Below, one piece after another: positions 1 to 8,503 of a stretch of DNA of 64,000 nt. The notes under the pieces were generated by a model, which did no database searches, was not told the DNA's origin, and was given only the letters and a program-made list of their open reading frames with translations. Numbering within the stretch: position 1 is the first letter of the stretch; every line of letters starts with the position of its first letter. Origin of the DNA: Trueperaceae bacterium (GTDB taxonomy: Bacteria > Deinococcota > Deinococci > Deinococcales > Trueperaceae); the NCBI GenBank assembly GCA_036381595.1, contig DASVCN010000027.1:124001-188000 (forward strand), given 5' to 3'. A program made the position numbers and the translations under genes.

Positions 1-900
1 ACCGCGCCGCTCTTCAGCAGCCTCCTAATGACGGCCGTACCGGCGAAGGTGGCGGGTGTCGACGAGGTGATCGTGGCCACGCCCCCGGGCAGAGGAGGCT
101 CGGTACCGGCCGAGGTACTGGTAGCGGCCCGTCGGGCCGGGGTGGAGAACGTGTTCCGGATCGGAGGAGCCCAAGCGATCGCCGCTATGGCCTACGGCAC
201 CGAGAGCGTCCCGCGGGTCGACAAGGTAGTGGGGCCGGGCAACCGCTGGGTCGTGCTCGCCAAGCAGGCGGTCTACGGGGCCGTGGGGATCGAGGCTCTG
301 CCCGGGCCGACCGAGACGCTGGTGTTGGCCGACGGGAGCGCCTCCGTGCGTCACGTGGCTTCGGACCTATTGGCGCAGGCCGAGCACGCGGGCGCCCAGC
401 CGGTGCTGGTGACGACCAGCCGGGAGCTGGCCGAGGCGCTGCCCGGGGCGCTCGAAGAGGCGTTGGCCCGGCTGCCCACCGCCGGCGCCGCCCGAGAGTC
501 GCTCGAGGAGCGCGGCTACCTGGTTCTGGTAGATGACCTCCAGGAGGCGATGGAGGTCGCCAACGCCTACGCGCCGGAGCACCTCTGCCTGCTCGTCGAC
601 GACCCGCAGGCCCTGCTGCCGCTGGTCCGCAACGCCGGTGGGGTGTTCCTGGGCCACCGGAGCATGGAGGCGCTGGGCGACTATGTCCTGGGTCCGAGTC
701 ACGTGATGCCCACCGGAGGGACGGCCCGCTTCTCATCGTTCGTCAATCTGAACGACTTCCAGAAGCTCATCCCGCTCGTCGGGGTCGGTGAAGAACTTCT
801 GAGCCTGCTGGCCGAGCCCGCCGCTAGAATGGCGCGGGCCGAAGGGCTCGAGGCGCACGCTCGCGCGATCGAGTCGAGAACGGGGTCCGAAGGGGAGTGA
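1..900 (+). CDS. hisD: Histidinol dehydrogenase, 3' part (5' end outside window)
   Basis: Catalyses the last two steps of histidine synthesis, oxidising L-histidinol to L-histidine with two NAD+ and a bound zinc. The reading frame is open from base 1 (TAPLFSSLLMTAVPAK), so the N-terminal third lies outside the window. Visible family signatures are GPGNRWV, the GPTETLVLAD segment, QAEH (Gln and His zinc ligands), YAPEHL with the catalytic Glu-His, EALGDYVLGPSHVMPTGG, and a final LEAHARAIE whose His is the last zinc ligand. No other his genes lie downstream; a DUF218 gene follows immediately in the same frame after the stop. Identification is secure. Confidence 0.96.
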   Translation, partial: TAPLFSSLLMTAVPAKVAGVDEVIVATPPGRGGSVPAEVLVAARRAGVENVFRIGGAQAIAAMAYGTESVPRVDKVVGPGNRWVVLAKQAVYGAVGIEALPGPTETLVLADGSASVRHVASDLLAQAEHAGAQPVLVTTSRELAEALPGALEEALARLPTAGAARESLEERGYLVLVDDLQEAMEVANAYAPEHLCLLVDDPQALLPLVRNAGGVFLGHRSMEALGDYVLGPSHVMPTGGTARFSSFVNLNDFQKLIPLVGVGEELLSLLAEPAARMARAEGLEAHARAIESRTGSEGE

Positions 901-918
901 AGCCGCCTGCATCGAACG

Positions 919-1488
919 TTGGCCCTCGTGCCGCTCCTGGTAGTCATGTTCCTGCTCCAGGACCTGGTACGCCTGCCGGTGCAGGACGCGCTCCAGATCT
1001 GGCGGTACCCGGAGAGCGTCACGTTCCGCTGCCCTGTCGACGCCATCCTCGTCATGGGAGCGGCGCAGTACGACGGGGAACCCTCGCCCGTCTTCCGGAG
1101 GCGACTCGACCGGGCCGCTGAACTCTACGCTGCCGGCTGCGCTCGGCAGCTCATCGTGACCGGCGGCTCGCAGAGGGGAGACAGGTTCAGCGAAGGGCAG
1201 GCAGGCCTGCGGTACTTGCGCGAGGCGGGAGTCCCGGACGCTGTGCTCGTGGCAGAGACGAGGTCACGCACCTCCTACCAGAACATCCGCAACAGCCTGC
1301 CGCTGCTCGACGGTGATGAGTTGCTGATCGTCACCGACGACATGCACGCCTACCGGAGCCGCTGGCTGGCCCGGTACTTCGGCCTCGACGCCGAGGTTGC
1401 CACGGTAGCGACCAGCGGGAACAGGTTGATGTACGGTGCCCGCGAACTCCTGAGCCTGCTGGCATATCAATCGGGCTACATGCGCTGA
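919..1488 (+). CDS. DUF218 (SanA/YdcF-like) membrane-anchored protein
   Basis: About 189 residues: a hydrophobic N-terminal anchor (ALVPLLVVMFLLQ) followed by a DUF218 fold. Family motifs visible are ILVMGAAQYDGEPSPVFRRRLDRA, broken here into VMGAAQ and PVFRRRLD, then LIVTGGS, ETRSRTSYQNI and LLIVTDDMHAYRS. DUF218 proteins (SanA, YdcF, ElyC) are linked to envelope integrity and polyprenyl-carrier metabolism, but the reaction is not established. The start is uncertain: the hisD stop is in the same frame and no ATG follows it, leaving a CTG at 907 about ten bases after an AGGGGAG or the TTG at 919. Probably co-transcribed with hisD. Confidence 0.85.
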   Translation: MALVPLLVVMFLLQDLVRLPVQDALQIWRYPESVTFRCPVDAILVMGAAQYDGEPSPVFRRRLDRAAELYAAGCARQLIVTGGSQRGDRFSEGQAGLRYLREAGVPDAVLVAETRSRTSYQNIRNSLPLLDGDELLIVTDDMHAYRSRWLARYFGLDAEVATVATSGNRLMYGARELLSLLAYQSGYMR

Positions 1489-1556
1489 GGCCGTAGGCAG
1501 AGTCCGTCGCGCGGATCCCGAGCGGCTCGAGAAGGAAGGTGGTGAGGCGCTTCTGG

Positions 1557-2198
1557 TCAGACCAGGAAAGGGTTGGTCCGGCTTTCGACACCGATCGTCG
1601 TCGTGTCGCCGTGGCCCGGGAGCACCAGCGTGTCCGGCGGCAGCGACAGCAGTTCATGCCGGATGCTGGCGAGCAGCTGCTCGTGATCGCCGAAGGGCAG
1701 GTCGGTGCGCCCGATCGAGCCCTTGAAGAGCGCGTCACCGGCGAGTACCAGCCGCTCCGCGGGAGCGTAGAAGGCGACATGTCCGGGCGCGTGGCCGGGC
1801 GTATGCAGGCAGTCGAATGTGAGCCCTGCCAGTTCCAGCCGCTGACCGTGTCGAAGCTCGACCGTCGCCTGCGGCGGTTGATCTATCTCGATCCCCCACT
1901 GCGCCGCGGCGAGCGAAGCGTACTCGAGCAGTGGCCCATCGGCCGGGTGCAGGTAGACCGGCACCTCGTGGGTCTCGAGGAGCTCTGCGAGGGCGCCGAC
2001 GTGATCGAAGTGGGCGTGGGTGAGGAGGATCGCCTCGAGCCTCCGGCCGCTCGTCAGCAGAGCCTGCGCGAGCGTCGCCGCTTCGTCGCCCGGGTCGACC
2101 AGCAGTACCGCATCCGAGCCTGCCGCTCCGACCAGGTAGCAGTTCTCCTGCAACGGGCCCACGGTGAGGCGTTCCAGCAGCAGCTGACCGGTCTTCAT
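1557..2198 (-). CDS. Metallo-beta-lactamase-fold hydrolase (glyoxalase II-like)
   Basis: A 213-residue MBL-fold hydrolase of the small YcbL/GloB-like group. The metal site is clear: THAHFDHVGAL (HxHxDH), TPGHAPGHV, GDALF and the C-terminal LPGHGDTTTI. The N-terminus VGPLQENCYLVG is typical of proteins annotated as hydroxyacylglutathione hydrolase-like, acting on thioesters. The ATG at 2198 was chosen because it overlaps the upstream glycosyltransferase stop as ATGA, implying translational coupling; longer readings would run deep into that gene. Last gene of the dxr operon. Substrate cannot be deduced. Confidence 0.85.
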   Translation of the reverse strand: MKTGQLLLERLTVGPLQENCYLVGAAGSDAVLLVDPGDEAATLAQALLTSGRRLEAILLTHAHFDHVGALAELLETHEVPVYLHPADGPLLEYASLAAAQWGIEIDQPPQATVELRHGQRLELAGLTFDCLHTPGHAPGHVAFYAPAERLVLAGDALFKGSIGRTDLPFGDHEQLLASIRHELLSLPPDTLVLPGHGDTTTIGVESRTNPFLV

Positions 2199-2896
2199 CG
2201 GCGGCTCCTCAGCATGGTCGCGAAGATGTCCCGGTACATCCGCAGCCTCATCGCCATACCGGCGATGAAGCCGCGCTTCTCCTCCTTCATCACCTGTGAG
2301 ACCCCCTCCAGCGGTATGTCGCGGCAGCGCCACCCCTCGCGGCGAGCGACGTCGGTGATCGCCACCTCGATCCCGTAGCGGGTCGCTTCCAGCTGCGGGA
2401 CCCTCAGGAGCAGATCGCGCCGCACCGCCCGCTGGCCGTTCAGCTGGGGAGTCAGCCGTTGAGCGGCTGTGGTTCGCCAGCGACCGCCGGTGAAGACCCC
2501 ACGGGTCATGTCGACCTCGCCGGCGATGACCGGAGCGGCCAGATCCTGAAGGTGTCGGGGTGTGAGGCCCACGAGGTCGGCGTCGACCAGCAGTACCGTC
2601 TCGCTGGCGATGCTCCTGAGCCCGGCTGCAACGGCGCCCCCCTTGCCGAGGTTGCGTTGCAATCCGATGACCCGGGCCCCGGCCCGCCGGGCCGCCTCGC
2701 CGGTACCGTCGGTCGAACCGTCGTCGACGACGAGGACCTCGCCCACGCCCGAACGCAGGCCGACTTCCACTACTCCGTCTATCGTTTCCGCCTCGTTGTA
2801 GGCAGGTATCAGGATCGTGCAGATCCCGCGGGCGTCGGTGGCGGCGCTACCCTCGAGGGTGGCGCCGCTATCCGCGGATGATGCCGCCGAGCTCAT
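2195..2896 (-). CDS. Family 2 glycosyltransferase (soluble)
   Basis: A 233-residue GT-A fold transferase. It shows ILIPAYNEAETI, the VVDDGSTDGT nucleotide-binding loop, LGKGGAVAAGL and LLVDADLVGL (DxD metal motif). The second half reads ATRYGIEVAITDVARREGW, resembling dolichyl-phosphate-type or glucosyl-3-phosphoglycerate-like synthases. No membrane segments are evident. The start at 2896 lies 29 bases inside the end of rseP and no ATG, GTG or TTG follows before the conserved strand. Expected to move a sugar from a nucleotide donor; acceptor unknown. Confidence 0.85.
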   Translation of the reverse strand: MSSAASSADSGATLEGSAATDARGICTILIPAYNEAETIDGVVEVGLRSGVGEVLVVDDGSTDGTGEAARRAGARVIGLQRNLGKGGAVAAGLRSIASETVLLVDADLVGLTPRHLQDLAAPVIAGEVDMTRGVFTGGRWRTTAAQRLTPQLNGQRAVRRDLLLRVPQLEATRYGIEVAITDVARREGWRCRDIPLEGVSQVMKEEKRGFIAGMAMRLRMYRDIFATMLRSRR

Positions 2897-3944
2897 TGAA
2901 GGTGATCAGCAGGATGAGGGCCAGAACCGCCATCACGCCGATGAAGTGGATCGTCTCCTCCTGGCCAGGCCGGAACGGCCGCCGCCGGATCGCGACGAGC
3001 GTAGCCAGCAGCATCCGCCCGCCGTCGAGGCCGGGGATGGGCAGCAGGTTGAAGACGGCCAGTGACAGGTTGATGAGCGCGGCGAGCATGAGCACTGGGG
3101 CAACGCCAACCTGGGCCGCCTGATTGACCGCACTCACCATCCCCACCGGCCCTGCGACGTCCTCACTCGGATTACCGGTAAGCACCGAACCGAAGCCTCG
3201 CACGAAGGAGACGACCGCCTGCGGCACGGCCCGGACGCTGAACATGAACGACTCGCCCAGTGCGGCAGGGAAGCCGACGGGCTCCATCTGGAACGGCCGC
3301 AGGGTGACCCCCAACTGCGGGATTCCGGCGGTCCCTTCGGGAGGCCATGGCCTCTCCAGGGTCAAGCGCTCGCCCTCCCGGACCACGACGATCTCGAGCC
3401 GATCGCCAGTCTGTACCATCTCCACGACCTGCTCGATCGATGGATCGGCTACCCCATTGAGCAGGACGATCCGGTCCCCCGCCTGGAGGCCGAGGGCCTC
3501 GGCGGCCGAACCGACCATGACGCCCTCGATATAGGTCGCCTGCTCGTCCACCGCGCCGCTGGTCAGGGCACGGTAGGAGGGTTCGAGGGTGAGCGCCAGC
3601 GCGATGAGCAGCACGCCCAGGGCGAAGTTGGCGATCACTCCGCCCACCAGCACCCACAGCTTCTGAGGCAGGCTCTTGGTCGCCATCCCCTCGTCCGGAT
3701 GCTGGAGGTTGCCCTCCTCGTCGACTTTGGGCGCCATCCCCGGCAGGTCGACGTAACCACCGACGGGGAAGGGCCCAACCCGCCACTCGGTGCCCGCCCA
3801 GCGGCGCTTCCAGATCGCCGGGCCCATGCCTATGCTGAACGCGCGAACAGGAACCCCGACGCTCCGGGCGTTGAGGTAGTGAGCGAGTTCGTGGACCGAC
3901 ACCGAGACGGTGAGGATCAGGAGGAAGATCAGGGCTGTGAGCAT
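2868..3944 (-). CDS. rseP: RIP metalloprotease RseP (site-2 protease, M50)
   Basis: Intramembrane zinc metalloprotease, 358 residues, cutting transmembrane substrates such as anti-sigma factors or remnant signal peptides. The active site is HELAH at residues 18-22 in the first membrane helix, with the third zinc ligand in the C-terminal IPGLDGGRM. A single PDZ domain (AEALGLQAGDRIVLLNG) sits between. FPVGGYVDLPGM is a family hallmark. The start MLTALIF at 3944 was preferred over one six codons earlier because it begins directly at the first membrane helix. Placed after dxr, a conserved pairing, but here a second M50 protease intervenes. Confidence 0.93.
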   Translation of the reverse strand: MLTALIFLLILTVSVSVHELAHYLNARSVGVPVRAFSIGMGPAIWKRRWAGTEWRVGPFPVGGYVDLPGMAPKVDEEGNLQHPDEGMATKSLPQKLWVLVGGVIANFALGVLLIALALTLEPSYRALTSGAVDEQATYIEGVMVGSAAEALGLQAGDRIVLLNGVADPSIEQVVEMVQTGDRLEIVVVREGERLTLERPWPPEGTAGIPQLGVTLRPFQMEPVGFPAALGESFMFSVRAVPQAVVSFVRGFGSVLTGNPSEDVAGPVGMVSAVNQAAQVGVAPVLMLAALINLSLAVFNLLPIPGLDGGRMLLATLVAIRRRPFRPGQEETIHFIGVMAVLALILLITFNELGGIIRG

Positions 3945-4008
3945 GACTCCATCGCCCAACAAGTATGCCAGATGGGGCTCCCGGCGGTGGTATGCGGCTC
4001 GACTCGGT

Positions 4009-5130
4009 TCAGGCCCGGCCCGTCTTCTCCAGCCCGTGCAGCGCTCTCACCACGTCGGTCTTGCTGAGGATGCCCACCAGTCGGCCGTAGCGGTCGAGCA
4101 CCATCAGCCGGCCCAGTTCGCCTGCGCTGAGGAGCTTCACCGCGTCCATGGCGTCCGCGTCCGCGACGATCGTCTCGGCCGGGCGCACGATCCGCTCCAC
4201 CCGCTCGTCCGGATCGGCCTCACGAGCATCGTCGAGCCTGGCGAAGCCTAGCAGATGGTCGTAATCATCGATGACCGGGTAGCCCACGTGGCGCCTGAAG
4301 TTGGCCAGCTGCAGGAACTTGCCGAGGGGCATGTCGGCGGTAACGCTCATCACGTCCCGCGTCATCAGGTCCGAGACGAACTTCCCCTGCAGCGCGGCGG
4401 TCATGGCGGCGTAGCGGGTCTCGGCCGCCACGGCGTTGTAGACGAAGAACGCCACGACGACAAGCAGCAGTTGGAAGGTGAAGAAGCCGTAAACGCCCAG
4501 CAGCAGCGCTACGACCCGGCTGACGCCGGCGGCGATGCGGGTCGCGCGCAGGTATGGAATCCAGAGGGCCAGGAGTGAGCGCAGGATCCGGCCGCCGTCG
4601 AGCGGGAGCGCCGGCAGCAGGTTGAAGAGGGCGAGCGCCAGGTTGGTGAGGGTCAGGTAGGAGAAGATGAAGAGGCCCCCGGGGCCCATGGGAAGGTATT
4701 GCCAGGCGAGCCAGCAGAGAGCGGCGAGCACCAGGCTGGTGATCGGTCCGGCGATGCCGACCAGCGCCTCGGCCCCCCTCTGGCGGGGCAGCTCGTCGAA
4801 CTGAGCGACGCCACCCAGGAACCAGAGGGTGATCTCCTTCACCTCCACGTCGTAGAGGCGCGCTACCACCGCGTGGCCCAGCTCGTGGATCACCACGCCG
4901 GTGAAGAGGCCGATGGCGGCCATCAACCCCAGCAGGTATGGGGTGACGCCACCGAGGAGGGTGGAGCCGCCGGCGACGTCGAATCCGGCACGACCCAGCA
5001 GGTCGAGGTAGCCGGGCAGCTGATGGGCGATGAGCCAGGCGAAGAGCGGGAGCACCAGCAGGAACGAGGTGTCGAGGCGCACCGGTATGCCCAGCATCCG
5101 GATCGGCAACCTGATAGCACCGCCGAACAT
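4009..5130 (-). CDS. Site-2 protease with C-terminal CBS pair (M50B)
   Basis: A 373-residue polytopic protease of the SpoIVFB/Rv2625c-like type. Zinc motif HELGH is at residues 82-86, and the distal ligand is D178 in PALPLDGGRIL. After the last membrane helix (about residue 235) two CBS motifs occupy about 251-370: LMTRDVMSVTAD with GYPVIDDYDHLLGF, and IVADADAMDAVKLL with MVLDRYGRLVGILSKTDV. CBS pairs usually bind adenine nucleotides and could gate proteolysis by energy state or c-di-AMP. The ATG abuts the dxr stop with no gap, so the two are co-translated. Its substrate is not recognisable here. Confidence 0.9.
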   Translation of the reverse strand: MFGGAIRLPIRMLGIPVRLDTSFLLVLPLFAWLIAHQLPGYLDLLGRAGFDVAGGSTLLGGVTPYLLGLMAAIGLFTGVVIHELGHAVVARLYDVEVKEITLWFLGGVAQFDELPRQRGAEALVGIAGPITSLVLAALCWLAWQYLPMGPGGLFIFSYLTLTNLALALFNLLPALPLDGGRILRSLLALWIPYLRATRIAAGVSRVVALLLGVYGFFTFQLLLVVVAFFVYNAVAAETRYAAMTAALQGKFVSDLMTRDVMSVTADMPLGKFLQLANFRRHVGYPVIDDYDHLLGFARLDDAREADPDERVERIVRPAETIVADADAMDAVKLLSAGELGRLMVLDRYGRLVGILSKTDVVRALHGLEKTGRA

Positions 5131-6297
5131 CTAACGACTCTGAGCGCCGTCGCTGGCGGTCATCTCCCGGCCGAGCCGCCGGCAGGCCTCCCCGGCCAGC
5201 CTGCGCGCTGCCCGGTCGGCCTCCTCGAGAACGCTCCAGCTGAGTGGCTCCGCGGGCGCGTTCTCCAGCACCTCTGCGAGTACCCGGGCGATGGCGGGGA
5301 ACGGGAGACGTCCTTCGAGGAAGGCAGCGACCGCGACCTCGTCGGCAGCGTTCAGGTAGGTGGGCGCGAGTCCGCCGATCTCTCCGGCCCGGTAGGCGAG
5401 CGGCAGGCACGGGAACCGGTTCACATCTGGCGGCAGGAGCTGCCACTCCCCTTGGAGCGGCAGCGGCTCGAGCGGCAGGGGGGGACGCCGGGGGCCTTCG
5501 ATGCCGTACTGGATGGGAAGTCGCATGTCGTGCGGGCCTATCTGCGCCTTTATCGATCCGTCGGCGTAGCGAACGAGCCCGTGGATGAGCGATTGGGGGT
5601 GGATTACGACCTCGATGCGCTCGAGCGGTACCTCGAAGAGGAAGTGGGCCTCCAGCACCTCGAGCCCCTTGTTGAACAGGGTGGCCGAATCTACGGTGAC
5701 CTTGGGCCCCATGGACCAGTTGGGGTGAGCGAGCGCCTCCTCCGGCGTCACGTTCGACAGGTCGGCAGGGCCTTGACGGAACGGCCCTCCCGAAGCGGTT
5801 AGTACGAGCGCATCCACGGCACCCGGGTCCTCGCCCAAGAGGCATTGGTAGAGGGCCGAGTGCTCCGAGTCGAGTGGGGTGATGGTCCCGCCCGAGCGCG
5901 TGGCGAGATCCTTCATCAGGGGTCCCGCCACCACCATCGCCTCCTTGTTGGCGAGGGCGACGTGGCGGCCCACCGCGAGGGCGTGAGCGGTCGGTTCGAG
6001 GCCGGCCATCCCGGGGATCGCGGCGACGACGCTGTCCACCACCAGGCCGGCGACCTCCTTGGCACCCTCCTTGCCGCTGGCGAGCCGGGTCCCAGGCGGC
6101 AACTCCCTTCGCAGCTCGTCCGCGACCGAGTCGTCGCAGGAGACGAGTTCCGGGCCGAACTCCCTCACCTGCTCGAGCAGGCTGGTCCAGTTGCGGCCGG
6201 CCGCCAAGCCCCTGACCCGGTAGCCGCGCCAGCGGGCGACGTCGAGAGCCTGGGTGCCGATCGACCCGGTCGAGCCGAGTATCGAGATGGTCTTCAT
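5131..6297 (-). CDS. dxr: 1-deoxy-D-xylulose-5-phosphate reductoisomerase
   Basis: Second enzyme of the MEP isoprenoid pathway, converting DXP to MEP with NADPH and a divalent metal. The 388-residue product starts MKTISILGSTGSIGTQAL (NADPH loop). It continues with ALANKEAMVVAG, the metal/substrate motif PLDSEHSALYQ, TASGGPFR, and VDSATLFNKGLEVLEAHFLF. The start at 6297 fits the usual first strand; sixteen upstream codons add nothing conserved. First gene of a leftward operon ending in the MBL hydrolase. The pathway link with the UbiA prenyltransferase and polyprenyl-phosphate genes elsewhere in the window is functional, not positional. Confidence 0.97.
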   Translation of the reverse strand: MKTISILGSTGSIGTQALDVARWRGYRVRGLAAGRNWTSLLEQVREFGPELVSCDDSVADELRRELPPGTRLASGKEGAKEVAGLVVDSVVAAIPGMAGLEPTAHALAVGRHVALANKEAMVVAGPLMKDLATRSGGTITPLDSEHSALYQCLLGEDPGAVDALVLTASGGPFRQGPADLSNVTPEEALAHPNWSMGPKVTVDSATLFNKGLEVLEAHFLFEVPLERIEVVIHPQSLIHGLVRYADGSIKAQIGPHDMRLPIQYGIEGPRRPPLPLEPLPLQGEWQLLPPDVNRFPCLPLAYRAGEIGGLAPTYLNAADEVAVAAFLEGRLPFPAIARVLAEVLENAPAEPLSWSVLEEADRAARRLAGEACRRLGREMTASDGAQSR

Positions 6298-6400
6298 CAA
6301 CGGCATTCTCGCCCATCTAGCGCAGCCGGACAATCGCGCGCGCACGCTTCGCCGGGATATGCGGCAAGACGAGCGGAAGCGTGGGGGAAGCCGCCGGTGA

Positions 6401-6406
6401 TAACCT
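6401..6406 (+). promoter_or_regulatory. Leaderless-type -10 box for ylmH-like gene
   Basis: TAACCT ends eight bases before the ATG at 6415, with no Shine-Dalgarno between. It matches the TANNNT box that places the transcription start at the start codon. Confidence 0.5.
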
Positions 6407-6414
6407 TCGACTGC

Positions 6415-7143
6415 ATGAACGACGCCGGGAACGACACGCAGTTGCTAGCCCAGGCCGAGCGCCTCGCCTCTGCCGCCCACGGTGGGCGTGTCGCCCACAG
6501 CGGCTTCATCGAACCGGAGGCCAGCGCCAGGCTGGTCCACGACCTGGCGCGGCGGGGCTTGCCCGCTACGGCCTGGGGCGGGCGGCCGGGAGCCCGCCGC
6601 CGGGTGGTCACGGCCCGGCCTTCACACGTTCCCCAGGCGAGCACGCGGCTCACCGCCGTCTACTTCGGCGGCGTCGGGGCAGATCCCGACCTGCGCCAGG
6701 AGCTGGTGGCCACCGGCATCGACGAAGCCCAGTTGGGCGACTTGGTGGCCCACCAGGAGGGGACGTCGGTGGTCACGCTCGACCCGCCGCCTCCGGAACT
6801 GCTGGGCGTCGCCACGCTGAAGGGACGCCCGGTCGAGCCGCGAGTGGTGCCGCTGGAGAGGGCGCTAGCCGGGCAGGTGAAGGCGCTCACCGTGGTGGTT
6901 CCGTCGTTGCGCGTGGACGTCGTGGGAGCGAAGGGGTTCCGCGTTTCGCGTTCCTACTTCTCGAAGGGCATCGCCGGCGGCAAGGTGAGCGTGAACGGAG
7001 TTCGGGTAGGGAAGGCGGGCAACGCCGAAGTGGGCGACGAGGTGTACGCCGAGGGGCTCGGACGTCTGCGGTTGCTGAGCGTCGACGGGGAAACCCGCCG
7101 TGGGAACGTCAAGCTCACCCTCGAGGTGGAGTCGGCCGGCTGA
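6415..7143 (+). CDS. YlmH-like S4-domain RNA-binding protein
   Basis: A 242-residue protein with the YlmH arrangement. An N-terminal alpha/beta domain (AVYFGGVGADPDLRQEL, TGIDEAQLGDL) is followed by a basic C-terminal S4 domain (RVSRSYFSKGIAGGKVSV, VNGVRVGKAGNAEVGDEV). YlmH/RqcP proteins bind rRNA or the 50S-peptidyl-tRNA complex in ribosome quality control. The ATG at 6415 was chosen for its spacing from TAACCT; an in-frame GTG at 6397, seven bases after GGGGGAAG, is a real alternative and would add six residues. Divergent from dxr, convergent with der. Confidence 0.85.
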   Translation: MNDAGNDTQLLAQAERLASAAHGGRVAHSGFIEPEASARLVHDLARRGLPATAWGGRPGARRRVVTARPSHVPQASTRLTAVYFGGVGADPDLRQELVATGIDEAQLGDLVAHQEGTSVVTLDPPPPELLGVATLKGRPVEPRVVPLERALAGQVKALTVVVPSLRVDVVGAKGFRVSRSYFSKGIAGGKVSVNGVRVGKAGNAEVGDEVYAEGLGRLRLLSVDGETRRGNVKLTLEVESAG

Positions 7144-7183
7144 GGCCTGGCCGCTCCACCGGCCGGCGCAGAGACTCCCGCGG

Positions 7184-8503
7184 CTACAACCGCACCCGCT
7201 TGCCACCCTCCTTCGAGCGTGACTTGAAGATCATTCGGAACGGCACCTCCTGGAAGCCGAGGTCCTCACGGATGCGGTTGCGCAGGTACTGCTCGTAAGG
7301 CCGAGTGACGAACTGCTCGCTGTTGACGCTGAAGACGAACGTAGGCGGGGCGACGTCGGCCTGGGTGGCGTAGAACAGCTTGAGCGGCTTCCCATGGAAG
7401 TTCGGCGGGGTCTGGCGCTGGGTCCAGACATCGATCCAGCCGTTCAACTCCCCGGTCGTCACCCGCCGGCGCGCGGTGTCGTAGACCCTGATCACCGTGG
7501 CCAGGAGTTCGTGCAGGCCGTAGTCGTTGATGGCGCTGGTGTAGACCTTGGGCGCGAACGAGATATGGCCCAGCTGACTGTCGACGAGCCCCTCGAACTC
7601 CTTCAGCTTCTCGTCGCTGACGAGATCCCACTTGTTTATCGCCACTACTACCGGCTTGCCGCCTTCGAGCGCGAGGTTGGCGAGGCGGAGTTCGTGGTCG
7701 CCCAGTTCGAACGGGTCCACGACGAGGATGGCAACGTCCGCCGATTGCAGCGCTTTCTCGGACCTGAGTTTCGAGTAGTACTCGAGGTCGGCGTCCGGCT
7801 TGCGACGGATACCGGCGGTGTCTACCAGCACGAACGGCCTGCCGGCGAAGTGGAACTCGACGTCTACCGAGTCGCGGGTGGTGCCGGGCACGTCGGCGAC
7901 GATCACCCGTTCGTCGCCCACGATGGCGTTGAGCAGGCTCGACTTGCCCACGTTCGGCCGGCCGATGATGGCGACCCGTACCGTCTCCTCCTCGACCCAG
8001 TCGTCTTCGGCCGGGAGTCGCCCGGCGATCTCCTCGAGCAGTTCGAAAGTACCCCTGGCGTGCTCGGCCGAGGTGGGGAACGGTTCGCCGAACCCGAGCC
8101 CGTACAGCTCGTAATACTCCGCGGTCTCCTCGTGCTGCGGGTCGTCCAGTTTCGTGGCGATGAGCAACACTTCGGCACCGCTGCCGCGCAACCAGTCGGC
8201 CACCTGCCGGTCACCGGCCGTAAGCCCATCACGCCCGTCAACGCAGAAGAGCACCAGGTCCACGTCCTCGAGCGCGGCCTCGACCTTCACCCGGATGTCC
8301 TTCTCCCAGCGGTCTCCCGACCAGAGACCACCGGTGTCCATCAGCAGCAGGCTGCCGGTCTCCTCGCTCTCGAGGCGAGCGGTCTTGACGTCACGGGTTA
8401 CCCCCGGCTGGTCGGCAACGATCGCCTCGCGACGGCCTATCAAGCGGTTGAAGAGCGCCGACTTGCCTACGTTCGGGCGTCCGACTATCGCAACCTTACG
8501 CAA
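7184..8503 (-). CDS. der: Ribosome biogenesis GTPase Der (EngA)
   Basis: Double-GTPase needed for 50S maturation; 439 residues. Both G domains are intact. The first has GRPNVGKSALFNRL, DTGGLW and a degenerate TKLD. The second has IIGRPNVGKSSLLNAI, DTAGIRRK and NKWD. The C-terminal KH-like domain (RVTTGELN, PPNFHGKPLKLFYATQ, FVFSVNSEQF) is complete. It is the last gene of cdaA-cdaR-def-fmt-der and overlaps fmt by eight bases. Family length is normal. Confidence 0.97.
   Translation of the reverse strand: MRKVAIVGRPNVGKSALFNRLIGRREAIVADQPGVTRDVKTARLESEETGSLLLMDTGGLWSGDRWEKDIRVKVEAALEDVDLVLFCVDGRDGLTAGDRQVADWLRGSGAEVLLIATKLDDPQHEETAEYYELYGLGFGEPFPTSAEHARGTFELLEEIAGRLPAEDDWVEEETVRVAIIGRPNVGKSSLLNAIVGDERVIVADVPGTTRDSVDVEFHFAGRPFVLVDTAGIRRKPDADLEYYSKLRSEKALQSADVAILVVDPFELGDHELRLANLALEGGKPVVVAINKWDLVSDEKLKEFEGLVDSQLGHISFAPKVYTSAINDYGLHELLATVIRVYDTARRRVTTGELNGWIDVWTQRQTPPNFHGKPLKLFYATQADVAPPTFVFSVNSEQFVTRPYEQYLRNRIREDLGFQEVPFRMIFKSRSKEGGKRVRL

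Noticed and set aside
4265-6316. Long open frame antisense or out of frame across dxr and the CBS protease
   Set aside because: Arg/Pro/Gly-rich composition with no domain, typical of GC-rich shadow frames over real genes.
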